From Acidobacteriota bacterium (GTDB taxonomy: Bacteria > Acidobacteriota > Blastocatellia > Chloracidobacteriales > JADJPF01): DNA of 64,000 bases. Below are positions 36,533 to 45,668 of this stretch, one piece after another (the stretch's first letter is position 1; the number at the start of each line of letters is the position of its first letter). The translations under genes were made by a program, and so were the position numbers. The notes below the pieces were generated by a model. It was not told the DNA's origin. It did not search any database and saw nothing but the letters and a program-made list of their open reading frames with translations. The DNA lies in contig JACQZQ010000119.1 in assembly GCA_016213785.1 (NCBI GenBank), forward strand, positions 1 to 64,000, written 5' to 3'.

Positions 36533-37237
36533 TTAGTTAATAGGGCTACATTCATTATATAGAGGCTGAGATTTAGTTAAGTCATAACAAAACTCACCAG
36601 GGGAACAGGGGTTTTTCCTTTTTGGATCATTTATTATCCAAATTGAATTGCTAATAGAGTCTGTATAAAACCACCTTATTCCAGTCTTAAAAACATTTGG
36701 TTTATATTCAGACAAAGGAACAGCATCCATTAAATATTCTAAAATTGCTATTTCTTCTCCACTATCATTATTCCCATTATTTCCATTATTTCCATTATTA
36801 GGTGCATTGCTATAAGAGTCTTTATTATTGTTAGATGCAGTTCTAGAAAAATCATCTTTCTTAGGTGTGCTAGCAGTTTGTTTTGTAAGACGACGTTCTA
36901 CTTTAGTTGGAACCATAGTAAAAGAGTAACCGCTTTTAGAAAAAATGGTCTTTCCGCAACTAAGAGTTTCCTGACTTCCAGCCTCATCACCAATAAAACC
37001 TGCTTTATTAAGCTGTGCAGGAGTAGCAAAAGAATTATGAATTGTAAAGTAAGTATGATTAGCAATAAGAAAGGCTTTTAGTTCACCAATAGCAGCAGCT
37101 TCATTTGCACTGGTTTTTGCAGATAATAAATTTACAATAGCGATAGAAGACAAAATAAAAATTATAACTATAACAACTAGCAATTCTATCATCGAGAAAC
37201 CACGTTGTTTATTTGTAGAAGAAAACGTCTTTTTCAT
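36533..37237 (-). CDS. Type IV pilin-like (prepilin) protein
   Basis: A 234-residue protein with a class III signal: a short basic leader, the cleavage/methylation motif GFSMIELLVVIVIIFILSSI (13-32) and then a globular domain. Prepilin peptidase would cut at G13/F14. The middle (about 125-160) is disordered and Asn/Gly/Ser-rich, with an NNG repeat coded by a 9-bp tandem repeat. Two late cysteines near CSPGEFC could form a disulfide. It is a minor or major pseudopilin of a type II secretion or type IV pilus machine, with no machine genes next to it. Confidence 0.85.
   Translation of the reverse strand: MKKTFSSTNKQRGFSMIELLVVIVIIFILSSIAIVNLLSAKTSANEAAAIGELKAFLIANHTYFTIHNSFATPAQLNKAGFIGDEAGSQETLSCGKTIFSKSGYSFTMVPTKVERRLTKQTASTPKKDDFSRTASNNNKDSYSNAPNNGNNGNNGNNDSGEEIAILEYLMDAVPLSEYKPNVFKTGIRWFYTDSISNSIWIINDPKRKNPCSPGEFCYDLTKSQPLYNECSPIN
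36766..36800 (-). repeat. 9-bp coding microsatellite (NNG units) in the pilin-like gene
   Basis: On the plus strand the word CATTATT(C/T)C is repeated three times and once partly. On the coding strand this gives Asn-Asn-Gly units in the disordered linker. The unit length is a multiple of three, so copy changes would keep the frame. Confidence 0.75.
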
Positions 37238-37540
37238 AATTTATAAGAATTACAGCTTGTTAAAGAAATATACTATTATGTATTTTTCATTAATTTAATT
37301 AATTTATAGTTAAAATATTAGTATCTTAAAAAGAAGTTTCTAAAAAGTGAATTTAACACAAAAACAAATAGATTTTAATAAAATCTTTATTTTTTAGCAA
37401 AAGTTTTTCCATAATAATTTCTTTATAAGTTAAGTTTATTTACGTATACTCATCTACATCTAGTTTGAATTTATTAAACCAATAAGGAAAAACTAATTAT
37501 AACTTATTTAATCTAAAAGATTTAGATTAAATAATGCTTA
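37238..37540. other. Intergenic region, pilin-like to small secreted protein
   Basis: A 303-bp gap between two minus-strand genes, extremely AT-rich. It carries the pilin-like promoter on its left side and a terminator hairpin (37504-37534) on its right side. No gene or other signal is seen. Confidence 0.5.
37504..37534 (-). terminator. AT-rich hairpin, probable terminator
   Basis: A 14-bp perfect stem, TTATTTAATCTAAA / TTTAGATTAAATAA, around AGA, directly after the stop codon of the 37541-37930 gene on the minus strand. The stem has few GC pairs and no long T-run, so its efficiency is uncertain. Confidence 0.5.
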
Positions 37541-37930
37541 TTATCTAATACCTATCTCTAGAGTAAAGCCTTGGGATTTATATTGATCAGTAAATACTAA
37601 TATTTGAGTGTCTCCACCCTCTGGTAATGGGCCTTCCCAATCTTTAGTAAAATCACTACCTGTTATATCTTTACCACTAGAAGAGTAAATTTGAAAAGCA
37701 ACTGAGTCGCTACCTGAAACATGAACAGTCATATATTGGCCTTTTTTAGCGCTAAGCAAATACCGAATATCATTGCTGCGAAGAACATTAGCCTTAATAA
37801 CAGCACTAGTTCGCCCTTTCTCAAATCTTACACGCTGTACTTTTTCATCTGCATTTACTAAAGAAACTGTTGATAAAATCAAAAATAAAACTAAGAAGTA
37901 TTTAGAAAGAAATTTGATGAGTGATAACAT
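37541..37930 (-). CDS. Small secreted protein, PPC / lysozyme-inhibitor-like domain
   Basis: A 129-residue protein with an N-terminal signal peptide (about 1-27, ending before DEKVQRV). The mature part is beta-rich: RVRFEKGRTSAVIKANVL, YLLSAKKGQYMTVHVSG and DWEGPLPEGGDTQILVFT. This resembles secreted domains annotated as pre-peptidase C-terminal or g-type lysozyme-inhibitor-like. AGGA lies before the ATG. It probably acts in the periplasm or outside the cell; inhibitor function is a guess from the family. Confidence 0.7.
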   Translation of the reverse strand: MLSLIKFLSKYFLVLFLILSTVSLVNADEKVQRVRFEKGRTSAVIKANVLRSNDIRYLLSAKKGQYMTVHVSGSDSVAFQIYSSSGKDITGSDFTKDWEGPLPEGGDTQILVFTDQYKSQGFTLEIGIR

Positions 37931-38137
37931 ATTTTCCTCGTTATTTTAATGACTAAGGGCTATAAAATTAGTATTTTAACAAATATTTTGAACCCGAGTA
38001 AATCATAACTATTTATAAAAGTTCCAGGCATTAAAATTTAAGTAAAGAAATTCACGTGAAACTTGTCCTAGCTTAATACGTTAAAGCGCTTATCTATGCT
38101 ATTATATAGGTAGAATCCTGATATTTAGGAGGTATTT

Positions 38138-38317
38138 ATGAAAGAAGATCAAAATAATTGGAGCAAACCTGCCGATATTTTTGGCAAAGTAATTGGTGGA
38201 GATTCTAATATTGATGCACTAGTTAATGTGCGTAAGTTTTTAATTGATAATTTAGTACTTAACCAACAAGAAAAAGAAAATACTAAGGAAAAAGAAGGTA
38301 AAAAGAAACCTAGTTAA
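38138..38317 (+). CDS. Small hypothetical protein, 59 residues
   Basis: A short gene with strong start signals: AGGAGG at 38127-38132, five bases before the ATG. The product is soluble, begins MKEDQNNWSKPADIFGKVIG and ends in a Lys/Glu-rich tail (EKENTKEKEGKKKPS). It has no membrane segment or recognised motif. A hairpin follows six bases after the stop. It sits alone between two minus-strand genes, and the promoter would be around 38060-38110. Confidence 0.65.
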   Translation: MKEDQNNWSKPADIFGKVIGGDSNIDALVNVRKFLIDNLVLNQQEKENTKEKEGKKKPS

Positions 38318-38322
38318 ATAGA

Positions 38323-38350
38323 AATGAGGTGCTATTTTAAGCACCTCATT
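38323..38350. terminator. Hairpin between the small gene and cstA
   Basis: An 11-bp stem AATGAGGTGCT / AGCACCTCATT around ATTTTA, between convergent genes (stop codons at 38317 and 38393). It can serve both directions; the T-run is short on the plus side and TTTCTATTTA on the minus side. Confidence 0.65.
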
Positions 38351-38392
38351 AATCACTAATTATAACTATAGAAATATTTTAACTAATCTAGC

Positions 38393-40183
38393 TTAATCTC
38401 CTGCTTTTGCAATTAAAGCTTTAGTATTTAAGCTTTGCCACCATTGCCAAGCACAGTCAGCTAAAATAATCATTACACAATTCATCATAATAAGAGTTAA
38501 AGCAATATTTAAATAGCCTTGAAAATTATGTTTAGGGTAAAAAATATCTATAATACTAAAGTAACCTGCTGTAAGAGTCGTAGTAGCAACAAATAGCATA
38601 GGCAAAACTGTCACCCAAACATACTTAACTCGTCCAGACTTAATAATTATTGTAGTGCCAACTGCAAGAGCTATTACAGCTAGGAGTTGGTTAGCAATAC
38701 CAAACATAGGCCAAATTGTACTAACTGAGCCTGTATAAATAAAATAAGCCCAACCAATTACAACTAAAGATGTTGCAGTTAAAGAACCCACTAAAGAATC
38801 TGGTTTCTCAAAAGGCTCATAAAAACGCCCAATAAATTCTTGGACTAAAAATCTGGCTACTCTAGTTCCAGTATCAATAGTAGTAAGAATAAATAAGGCT
38901 TCAAACATAATAGCAAAATGATACCAATAAGAGAGTAACCCTTTCATTCCTGGCAATGAGCTAAAGATTTGAGCCATTCCTACAGCAAGAGAAACCGCTC
39001 CACCTGCACGCCCTTGGAGTTGTTCGCCTATTTCTTTTGCTAAATCTGGTAAAACTTGCATTTCCATTCCTAGTTTAGCAAATTTTTCTGGTGGAACGTT
39101 GATAGCAAAATAATCTGATGGATAAAGGGCTGAGGCTGCTAAGAGTGCAGTAATTCCTACTAAGCCTTCTATTAGCATTGCACCATAAGCTATAGGACGA
39201 ATATCACTTTCTTTATTTATCATTTTAGGTGTAGTGCCTGAAGAAATAAGTGAATGAAATCCTGAAATAGCACCACAGGCAATTGTAATAAATACAAAAG
39301 GAAATAATTTACCTCCAATAATTGGCCCACCACCATCAACATATTGGGTAAGTGCTGGCATTTTTAGCTCAGGATTAACAATTAAAATCCCTAAAACTAG
39401 AAAACCAATTGTCCCTATTTTCATAAATGAGCTTAAGTAATCTCTAGGACAAAGTAACATCCAAACAGGTAGAACTGAAGCAACAAAACCATAAAGAGCA
39501 ATACAAAAAGTAATTTTATTTTTTGAAAGAGTAAAATAAGGAGCCAGTGATGAATCTGGAATATATTTACCTAAGATTACACAAAGGACTAATAAAACTA
39601 CACCAATAATTGTAGCTTCAGTAATTTTTCCTTTGCGAAATCTATACATATAAAGACCCATAAAAAGAGCTATTGGGATTGTCATAGCTATAGTAAAAGT
39701 ACCCCAAGAGCTTTCATTTAAGGCATTAACTACAACAAGTCCTAATCCTGCAAGGGCAATAATGATAATAAATAGTATAGCGATGGCACAAACAATGCCT
39801 GAAAGAGGGCTTATTTCTGTACGAGCAATTTCTGCTAAGGATTTTCCTTTTCTTCTAACAGAAGCAGCCATAATAATAAAATCATGAACTGCTCCACCTA
39901 AAACCACTCCTATTAAAATCCACAAAAGCCCAGGTAAAAAACCAAACTGTGCAGCTAGGACTGGCCCTATTAAAGGGCCTGCCCCTGTAATTGCAGCAAA
40001 ATGATGCCCAAATAATACCCAGCGATTTGTTGGAACATAGTTTTGTCCATCATTCATTGTATGAGCAGGAGTAATAGTATTATCATTTAATAGCAATACT
40101 TTAGATCCGATAAAAGCGCTATAATAACGGTAGCCAATTGCTAAGACACAAAGCACTCCTAGCATTATAGGGAATGCACCCAT
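38393..40183 (-). CDS. cstA: Carbon starvation protein A (peptide/pyruvate transporter)
   Basis: A 596-residue polytopic membrane protein of the CstA family, with about 16 hydrophobic segments. Typical motifs are an N-terminal [48 protein letters not shown] and [14 protein letters not shown]. CstA proteins take up peptides or pyruvate during carbon limitation. I start at MGAFP, with GGAGG seven bases upstream; the longer frame begins at a TTG overlapping that site. The next gene upstream (40217-40495) is on the same strand and probably in the same transcript. Confidence 0.93.
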   Translation of the reverse strand: MGAFPIMLGVLCVLAIGYRYYSAFIGSKVLLLNDNTITPAHTMNDGQNYVPTNRWVLFGHHFAAITGAGPLIGPVLAAQFGFLPGLLWILIGVVLGGAVHDFIIMAASVRRKGKSLAEIARTEISPLSGIVCAIAILFIIIIALAGLGLVVVNALNESSWGTFTIAMTIPIALFMGLYMYRFRKGKITEATIIGVVLLVLCVILGKYIPDSSLAPYFTLSKNKITFCIALYGFVASVLPVWMLLCPRDYLSSFMKIGTIGFLVLGILIVNPELKMPALTQYVDGGGPIIGGKLFPFVFITIACGAISGFHSLISSGTTPKMINKESDIRPIAYGAMLIEGLVGITALLAASALYPSDYFAINVPPEKFAKLGMEMQVLPDLAKEIGEQLQGRAGGAVSLAVGMAQIFSSLPGMKGLLSYWYHFAIMFEALFILTTIDTGTRVARFLVQEFIGRFYEPFEKPDSLVGSLTATSLVVIGWAYFIYTGSVSTIWPMFGIANQLLAVIALAVGTTIIIKSGRVKYVWVTVLPMLFVATTTLTAGYFSIIDIFYPKHNFQGYLNIALTLIMMNCVMIILADCAWQWWQSLNTKALIAKAGD

Positions 40184-40216
40184 AATAACCTCCAATATTA
40201 AAAGCTTTGCTTTTAA

Positions 40217-40495
40217 CTAAATATCCATATCTTCAACACTAATTTTTAATTTTTTTAAGAATTGTAAATCATCTTGGCTCATAAGTTCAGAAAGGTCACG
40301 TTCTGTCATATCATCGCCTTTTTCTGAGCTAGGAGGGCGTTTAGCAAAACAAATTGTGGCTTCTACCATTAAAATAGTTTCATAACCCGCCTGACGTAAT
40401 TTTTCGGTTAATTCCTTTACACGAGGGGCTTCGTTGATGGCTTGATCTATTGCTTGGCCTAATTCTTGAGTCAAACGTTTTAGTTTTTCATCCAC
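40217..40495 (-). CDS. Hypothetical protein upstream of cstA
   Basis: A 92-residue soluble, charged, helical protein starting at GTG with AGGA upstream. It lies 33 bases before cstA on the same strand. An N-terminal heptad-like part (RLTQELGQAIDQAINEAPRV) and a C-terminal acidic part (DDLQFLKKLKISVEDMDI) are seen. I know no family for it. Gene order suggests it accompanies CstA, perhaps as a regulator, but that is a guess. Confidence 0.65.
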   Translation of the reverse strand: MDEKLKRLTQELGQAIDQAINEAPRVKELTEKLRQAGYETILMVEATICFAKRPPSSEKGDDMTERDLSELMSQDDLQFLKKLKISVEDMDI

Positions 40496-40768
40496 AGGTT
40501 TTTCCTTTCTGATTTGACCAAAAAGTGTCTATAAGTGTCTATAATTAGTTGTAAAATGTATGCTACGTGTCTTTCCTAAGTCTTGTCAAACAGTTCCAAC
40601 AAAATTATTTTCCCATTGTTATCCCTTCAGCAAATATACTATTAAAACTACTTTACAACTTGCATTTTAGTAACCTATTTCCTATAATCTGTCACGATTT
40701 TCTTTACAACTTTGAAACATTAATTAAGCTAAAAACTAATCTAAAACAGGTATAAAAACAGGTATAAA

Positions 40769-41524
40769 ATGTTAGCTCAAGCCTCTCCTAATGAAAATTC
40801 TGAACCCTGCTCTTTATGTTATGGCACAGGCTGGCAAATTATTGTTGGTGTAGGAGCAAAAGCTTGTCCTTGTCGTAAAAAAAACCAATATGAACGCTTA
40901 CTTGAGCGGGCTAGAATTCCTCTTCGCTATAAAGATTGTTCTTTAGAGAATTATCAACCCCAAGGGCCTCCAGAACTAGAACCCTTTACTACTCAAGCTA
41001 AAGCTTTATTAGAAAGTAAGAACTTTATAAGAGATTTTCCTGGTGTAGAGTTTGGTTTGCTTTTTGTGGGTGAATGTGGCTTAGGAAAAACTCATTTAGC
41101 TGTAGCAATTCTAAAAGAAGTTATTAATAAAACTGGGCTTACTTGTCTTTTTTATGATTTTCGTGATTTGCTTAAGGAAATTCAAGAAAGTTATAATCCT
41201 ACTACGTCTACTAGCGAACTACAGGTTTTAGCCCCAATTTATGAAGCTGATGTTTTAGTCTTAGATGAACTAGGTGCAACTAAACCTACTCCTTGGGTAC
41301 AAGACACAATGACCCAAATTATTAACCGTCGCTATAACAATAAAAAAAGTACTATTTTTACTTCTAATTTTCTAGATAACCCTTCTGCTAATTCTAACTA
41401 TGGAGAAACCTTATCTGAACGCCTAGGGGTAAGACTGCGCTCCCGTTTATATGAAATGTGTAAATTAGTTCATATAGTTGGAGAAGATTTCCGACGTAAT
41501 AAGTTAAAAAATACCCGTTTTTAA
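40769..41524 (+). CDS. DnaC/IstB-like ATPase (helicase loader-like)
   Basis: A 251-residue AAA+ protein. The N-terminus has a zinc-ribbon-like CSLCYGTGW...ACPCRK (about 14-38). The ATPase domain has Walker A GECGLGKTHL (about 105-114) and Walker B VLVLDELGATK, then sensor-type TIFTSNF and the arginine-rich RLGVRLRSRLYEM. It resembles DnaC/DnaI loaders and IstB. No transposase (IstA) lies beside it, so a chromosomal helicase loader is more likely than an IS21 helper. No RBS is obvious before the ATG. Confidence 0.85.
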   Translation: MLAQASPNENSEPCSLCYGTGWQIIVGVGAKACPCRKKNQYERLLERARIPLRYKDCSLENYQPQGPPELEPFTTQAKALLESKNFIRDFPGVEFGLLFVGECGLGKTHLAVAILKEVINKTGLTCLFYDFRDLLKEIQESYNPTTSTSELQVLAPIYEADVLVLDELGATKPTPWVQDTMTQIINRRYNNKKSTIFTSNFLDNPSANSNYGETLSERLGVRLRSRLYEMCKLVHIVGEDFRRNKLKNTRF

Positions 41525-41575
41525 TTTTATTTAATTAGCTATTTTAGTATCTGGATAATTCTACCTTAAGTAATT

Positions 41576-42205
41576 TTATTTTGTTGCTTTAGTCCAAATA
41601 TTCATAAATATCTCAAAATACCCAAACTGCATTTTTTCTTCAGAAAACCCTCCTTGGGCTAAGAATTTTGTAATTTTCTTAAAGTTATAAGCATCTTTAT
41701 GTTCTTCTATTTCTGTTGGACTTACTAATCTAAGTTTAGCTAAAAAGCGTAACAACCCATCTGCCCAAATAGCTGGAGTGGTCATTATATAAACTCCTCC
41801 AGGTTTTAATATACGTTTTATTTCTGCTAGTAAATTAGGTAGTTTTTCTGGTTCAATATGTTCAAATACTGCTAGCATTGTTACTACATCAAAAAAATTG
41901 TCTTCAAAAGGAAGTTTATCTTCTAGTTCATTATCATGGTTTATTAAGTTTATTTGTTTTTCTCTAAAAGACTTAATAGCTTCACTTTTTACCACTTTAT
42001 CTAAACCATATTTATTAGAAAACTCTGTAGAAGTTAAAAACAAAGGATAAGTTCCACAACCTATATCTAAAATATTGCCTTTTCTATATTCAAAAGGAAT
42101 TAACTTATTAGCAATTTTTACTCGTTGGCTTGCCAAAAAACCTTCTAATAAACCATAACCTCTTGTTACAGTACTATCTAGGTTACTATTTATACTCACT
42201 TGCAT
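41576..42205 (-). CDS. Class I SAM-dependent methyltransferase
   Basis: A 209-residue methyltransferase with the SAM loop NILDIGCGTYPLFL (about 44-57), an acidic loop D at about 73 in GLDKVV, and VVTMLAVFEHIEP (motif II/post-I). The C-terminal part is short. It is divergent from the GT2 gene at 42363, so the two may share a control region and a polyprenyl/sugar pathway. Substrate is unknown. Confidence 0.8.
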   Translation of the reverse strand: MQVSINSNLDSTVTRGYGLLEGFLASQRVKIANKLIPFEYRKGNILDIGCGTYPLFLTSTEFSNKYGLDKVVKSEAIKSFREKQINLINHDNELEDKLPFEDNFFDVVTMLAVFEHIEPEKLPNLLAEIKRILKPGGVYIMTTPAIWADGLLRFLAKLRLVSPTEIEEHKDAYNFKKITKFLAQGGFSEEKMQFGYFEIFMNIWTKATK

Positions 42206-42362
42206 CCCTACCCATAAAACTATTATTTTTTAGACAAGAACAAAACTATTACTTTTTCTTGATAAATCAATGGTATAATCCTGACCTTGTTTACCATTTA
42301 ATCAAAATTAGAAAATATTTTCCAAAATACTAAGAAAATAAAATATTACTTGGAATAAAAAT

Positions 42363-43124
42363 ATGTCACTAACTAAACACCAACAAATGTTAGAAGTTAA
42401 AACTTCAGAAGATCTTTTCCAAAAACACTTTACTTTATCTGTCGTAATGCCTGTTTACAATGAAATTCGCACTATTGAAGAAATACTTAAAAGAGTACGA
42501 AACATTAATATAAAAAAAGAAATAGTTCTTGTTGATGATGCTTCCAAAGATGGGACAATAAACTATTTACGCGAACATGTGGAAGGCAAATATCCAGATG
42601 TTAAGGTTTTTTATCATGAAAAAAACCAAGGTAAAGGTGCAGCAGTTCGTACTGCTATTGGTAAATGTACTGGTGACTATATAATTATCCAAGATGCAGA
42701 TTTAGAATATGACCCTAAAGAGTATTTTTCCCTTTTAGAACCGCTCTTAGATGGTCGTGCTGATGTGGTTTTTGGCTCAAGATTTTTAGGTGGCGGTGGC
42801 CCACGACGAGTACATCTTTTTTGGCATATGATTGCTAATACTATACTTACAACCCTTTCCAATATGATGACTAACCTTAATCTAACCGATATGGAAGTTT
42901 GTTATAAGGTTTTTAAGGCAGATGTTATTAAAAGTATTAATCTTAAGTCTGATCGCTTTGAATTTGAGCCAGAAATAACGGCTAAAGTAGCTAAAAAACA
43001 CTGTAGAATTTATGAAGTACCGATTTCTTATAGTGGTCGTGATTATTCTGAGGGTAAAAAAATAGGCTGGAAAGATGGTGTTACTGCTCTTTGGTCTATT
43101 TTTAAGTATCGCTTCTTTGATTAA
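42363..43124 (+). CDS. Family 2 glycosyltransferase (dolichol-phosphate mannosyltransferase-like)
   Basis: A 253-residue GT2 with SVVMPVYNEIRTIEEILKRV (about 26-45), LVDDASKDGT, the QDADLEYDP DxD site and GSRFLGGGGPRR. The family moves a sugar from a nucleotide sugar to a polyprenyl phosphate. No C-terminal membrane segments like those of some DPM synthases are visible, although AN-rich LTTLSNMMTNL is moderately hydrophobic. The gene ends in an 18-bp hairpin. Confidence 0.88.
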   Translation: MSLTKHQQMLEVKTSEDLFQKHFTLSVVMPVYNEIRTIEEILKRVRNINIKKEIVLVDDASKDGTINYLREHVEGKYPDVKVFYHEKNQGKGAAVRTAIGKCTGDYIIIQDADLEYDPKEYFSLLEPLLDGRADVVFGSRFLGGGGPRRVHLFWHMIANTILTTLSNMMTNLNLTDMEVCYKVFKADVIKSINLKSDRFEFEPEITAKVAKKHCRIYEVPISYSGRDYSEGKKIGWKDGVTALWSIFKYRFFD

Positions 43125-43132
43125 ATATTATA

Positions 43133-43169
43133 AAATAAGATGTTTAGCTTAAAGCTAAACATCTTATTT
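43133..43169. terminator. Intrinsic terminator between GT2 and GH57 genes
   Basis: Arms AAATAAGATGTTTAGCTT (43133-43150) and AAGCTAAACATCTTATTT (43152-43169) are fully complementary over 18 bp around a single base, so the RNA loop opens a few pairs. It lies between convergent genes (stops at 43124 and 43189) and should work in both directions. Confidence 0.85.
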
Positions 43170-43188
43170 ACTTAAACTGAAGAAATTC

Positions 43189-45435
43189 TTAAATAGCAAT
43201 TGCTGTAAGATTTACTTCTAGAGTATCCTGCATTAATTCTTTAATAGGCAAAATAGCTATTATTGAAGACCCTTGATAAACCCTTTCAAAACCTTCTTCT
43301 GATTGTGATACAGAAAAAACAGGATAAACCCACCAATCGATTGCACGATTAGAGCTTAGTTTAACGCCTAACCTAAAATATTCATCTGTAAGGGTTAACT
43401 CTTTTTGACTTTGGATAACACCTTGCCAATTAAGTCTATGCTGCTCACTGCCAAAGCGAAAATACCTATCATGTGCATCACCTGCAAGTAGGTTTATATT
43501 TAGCTCCATAGCTAAACGGCCATTAAAATTAGTATTTCTTGTTAAAAGTACTGGACATTTTATTTCTAAATCATTAGCAACAAAAACAATTCTTTGCAAC
43601 ACTTCTATAGTTTCATTAAACCCAATACTAGCTAAATTTAACTTGTGATTAATGTTTACTTCTGTTGCATTTAGTTGATTTGAAGAATTAATTTTTGCAT
43701 TACCTGACTGAGCAATTAACCAGTTATTTTCTAGTTGTTGTTTAGCAAAACTTTCTAGACTAACTGTATCGGCTAAAGCGTAGAGAGTAAAACAATTACG
43801 GGGATAAAGATCATATACTAGAAAACGACCTAAGCCCTTTTCTTTAACTTTAGCAATTTCATGTATTGTTTCTACACCATCTTCTGCCCCTACAGAGTTA
43901 TTACTGCTAGCTGATAGATCTTTATTGCTAATATCTTTCCTATTTTTAGAAGCCTCTTCTTTTGCTTCTTCTTCAGCTATTTCTCTTACGCGTTTATGAT
44001 AGGATTCAAACCTTCTTTGTAATGAGTTAATTAAACTAAAATTCCTTTGCTTAAAATCTAAAATACTAAGCCCACCTTCTTGAACATCATAAATAGCAGA
44101 AAAATGATTAGTTTGAATTTCTATCTCATTTACCCCATCGGCATCAAAATCATATTCTTTAACTTCAATCCAATTAACTTGATCTTCAAATTCTACTTTA
44201 TCTAACAAATATTCAGCCCTAATAAAATTCATTAAAGAACTGCTACGTAAGTTAGGCGCGTAGAGTCCACCAAAAACACCATGCCAAAAAGCATCATTAC
44301 ATTCACCTTGTAAAAGATGATCATAGGCCTCTTTAACTTGTAAAACTTTTTCGTTATCAGACGAGCTTAGTGAAATTAATTCTTTACCACTTTGGTATTT
44401 TTCATACATATTATGAGCGCGTTTGCTAACTTGAAGCATTTTTTTATGGATTAAGTTACTTTCTCTATAGCGAGCTAAGAAATTACGCCAATAGCCGCCA
44501 TGTAAATATTCAGCTAACTGTTGATCTTTTTTGGTGTGTGTAAGATTATGTTTTAGTTCAACAAATTCTTGGGAGACTTTGGCAGGAAGTGCCCATTCCA
44601 TCATTTCAGAATAACTTGCAGTGGGTAAGTAAATCCTTCCTTGAGGGAGATTTTTCTCTAAATAATCTCCTAGTTTAACGGTTTCTAGCCAATCACTCTC
44701 ATTAGCTATAGCCTGATAAAACCTATCAAGCCAGCCTCTGAGATAACATAACTGGTAGGTTTTAGGCCAAACTCCAAATTTTTCTGTATCATCCCCCATT
44801 GCTACTAGTAAATCTTGGTCAGATTCTTTTAATAAAGCCCGAAGATATTCTATAGTCTCTTTTGGTTCAGCAAAAGGAACTAGATAACGAACCCTCATAC
44901 TTGAAGGAACAAGCTTAAGTGTATCTCCTCGCTCTTCAGTAATATAATAACCAAAAAGCTCTTTATCCCTTAATCCAGCCATTCTAAAATGAGTATCGTC
45001 TAAGATAGTATACTTAATACCTGACTCAGCAATTGCCATAACCAAATTGCTTTCCCAGACTCTTTCTGCTGTCCACATTCCTTTAGCTTTATATCCTAAT
45101 TCTCTTAATAGAAAATCATTAAGTTTAGCTATTTGTTCTAGTCTATCCTTAAAAGGTAAGATAGCTAAAATTGGTTCATAAAAGCCGCCTGAGATTAGTT
45201 CTATTTGACCATTAGCCACTAAATCGCTAAGTAGAGTTAAATAATCTGGGTGTTTAGCCTTAAACCAATTAAATAAAGAACCTGTAAAATGCAGAGCCAT
45301 TTTTATTTCAGGGTGTTTTGCAAGTGTTTTTACAAAGGGTAAATAAGACTTTTGGTAAGCATCTTCTATAACATGATCAAAATTTCCTACAGGTTGATGT
45401 GCATGTATTGCTAGTGCAAGATAAACTTTTGGCAT
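43189..45435 (-). CDS. GH57 4-alpha-glucanotransferase / alpha-amylase-like
   Basis: A 748-residue GH57 enzyme. The five family motifs can be placed: H13-Q14-P15, GQIEL (76-80), MWTAER with the predicted nucleophile E124, a GDDTEKFGVWP segment with the acid at D215 or D216, and the YSEMMEWALP region (about 270). Spacing fits the Thermococcus litoralis glucanotransferase (E123, D214). The C-terminal half is the DUF1925/DUF1926-type beta region. A charged insert (about 495-545, EEEAKEEASKNRKDISN and an Ser/Asn-rich stretch) is unusual and probably disordered. It acts on starch or glycogen in the cytoplasm. Confidence 0.9.
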   Translation of the reverse strand: MPKVYLALAIHAHQPVGNFDHVIEDAYQKSYLPFVKTLAKHPEIKMALHFTGSLFNWFKAKHPDYLTLLSDLVANGQIELISGGFYEPILAILPFKDRLEQIAKLNDFLLRELGYKAKGMWTAERVWESNLVMAIAESGIKYTILDDTHFRMAGLRDKELFGYYITEERGDTLKLVPSSMRVRYLVPFAEPKETIEYLRALLKESDQDLLVAMGDDTEKFGVWPKTYQLCYLRGWLDRFYQAIANESDWLETVKLGDYLEKNLPQGRIYLPTASYSEMMEWALPAKVSQEFVELKHNLTHTKKDQQLAEYLHGGYWRNFLARYRESNLIHKKMLQVSKRAHNMYEKYQSGKELISLSSSDNEKVLQVKEAYDHLLQGECNDAFWHGVFGGLYAPNLRSSSLMNFIRAEYLLDKVEFEDQVNWIEVKEYDFDADGVNEIEIQTNHFSAIYDVQEGGLSILDFKQRNFSLINSLQRRFESYHKRVREIAEEEAKEEASKNRKDISNKDLSASSNNSVGAEDGVETIHEIAKVKEKGLGRFLVYDLYPRNCFTLYALADTVSLESFAKQQLENNWLIAQSGNAKINSSNQLNATEVNINHKLNLASIGFNETIEVLQRIVFVANDLEIKCPVLLTRNTNFNGRLAMELNINLLAGDAHDRYFRFGSEQHRLNWQGVIQSQKELTLTDEYFRLGVKLSSNRAIDWWVYPVFSVSQSEEGFERVYQGSSIIAILPIKELMQDTLEVNLTAIAI

Positions 45436-45668
45436 AAAGGAAGCCTTTCTTTAACTTAAAATATAGAAAAATATTAGTTATTTTTTAACTTAAAATATTA
45501 GGTTATTTTTTTTAAGTGTTGTGTTTTATCATTAAATCTTCTATTTCTTAAAACATTCTAGATCTTATGTGGTGAGTAGACATAGATAAGATAGTTAGGC
45601 TACAATGATTTGGCAAGTCTATTACCGCTAAAAACGGTTTTCTAAACATTTTTAATAGAGGCATAAAT

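Noticed and set aside
40567-40755. A 62-codon plus-strand frame upstream of the DnaC-like gene
   Set aside because: No ribosome binding site and a composition (Phe, Leu, Asn) expected from noncoding AT-rich DNA.
40769-41524. The DnaC/IstB-like gene as part of an IS21-type insertion sequence
   Set aside because: No istA transposase frame or terminal inverted repeats are seen around it, and it carries an N-terminal zinc ribbon.
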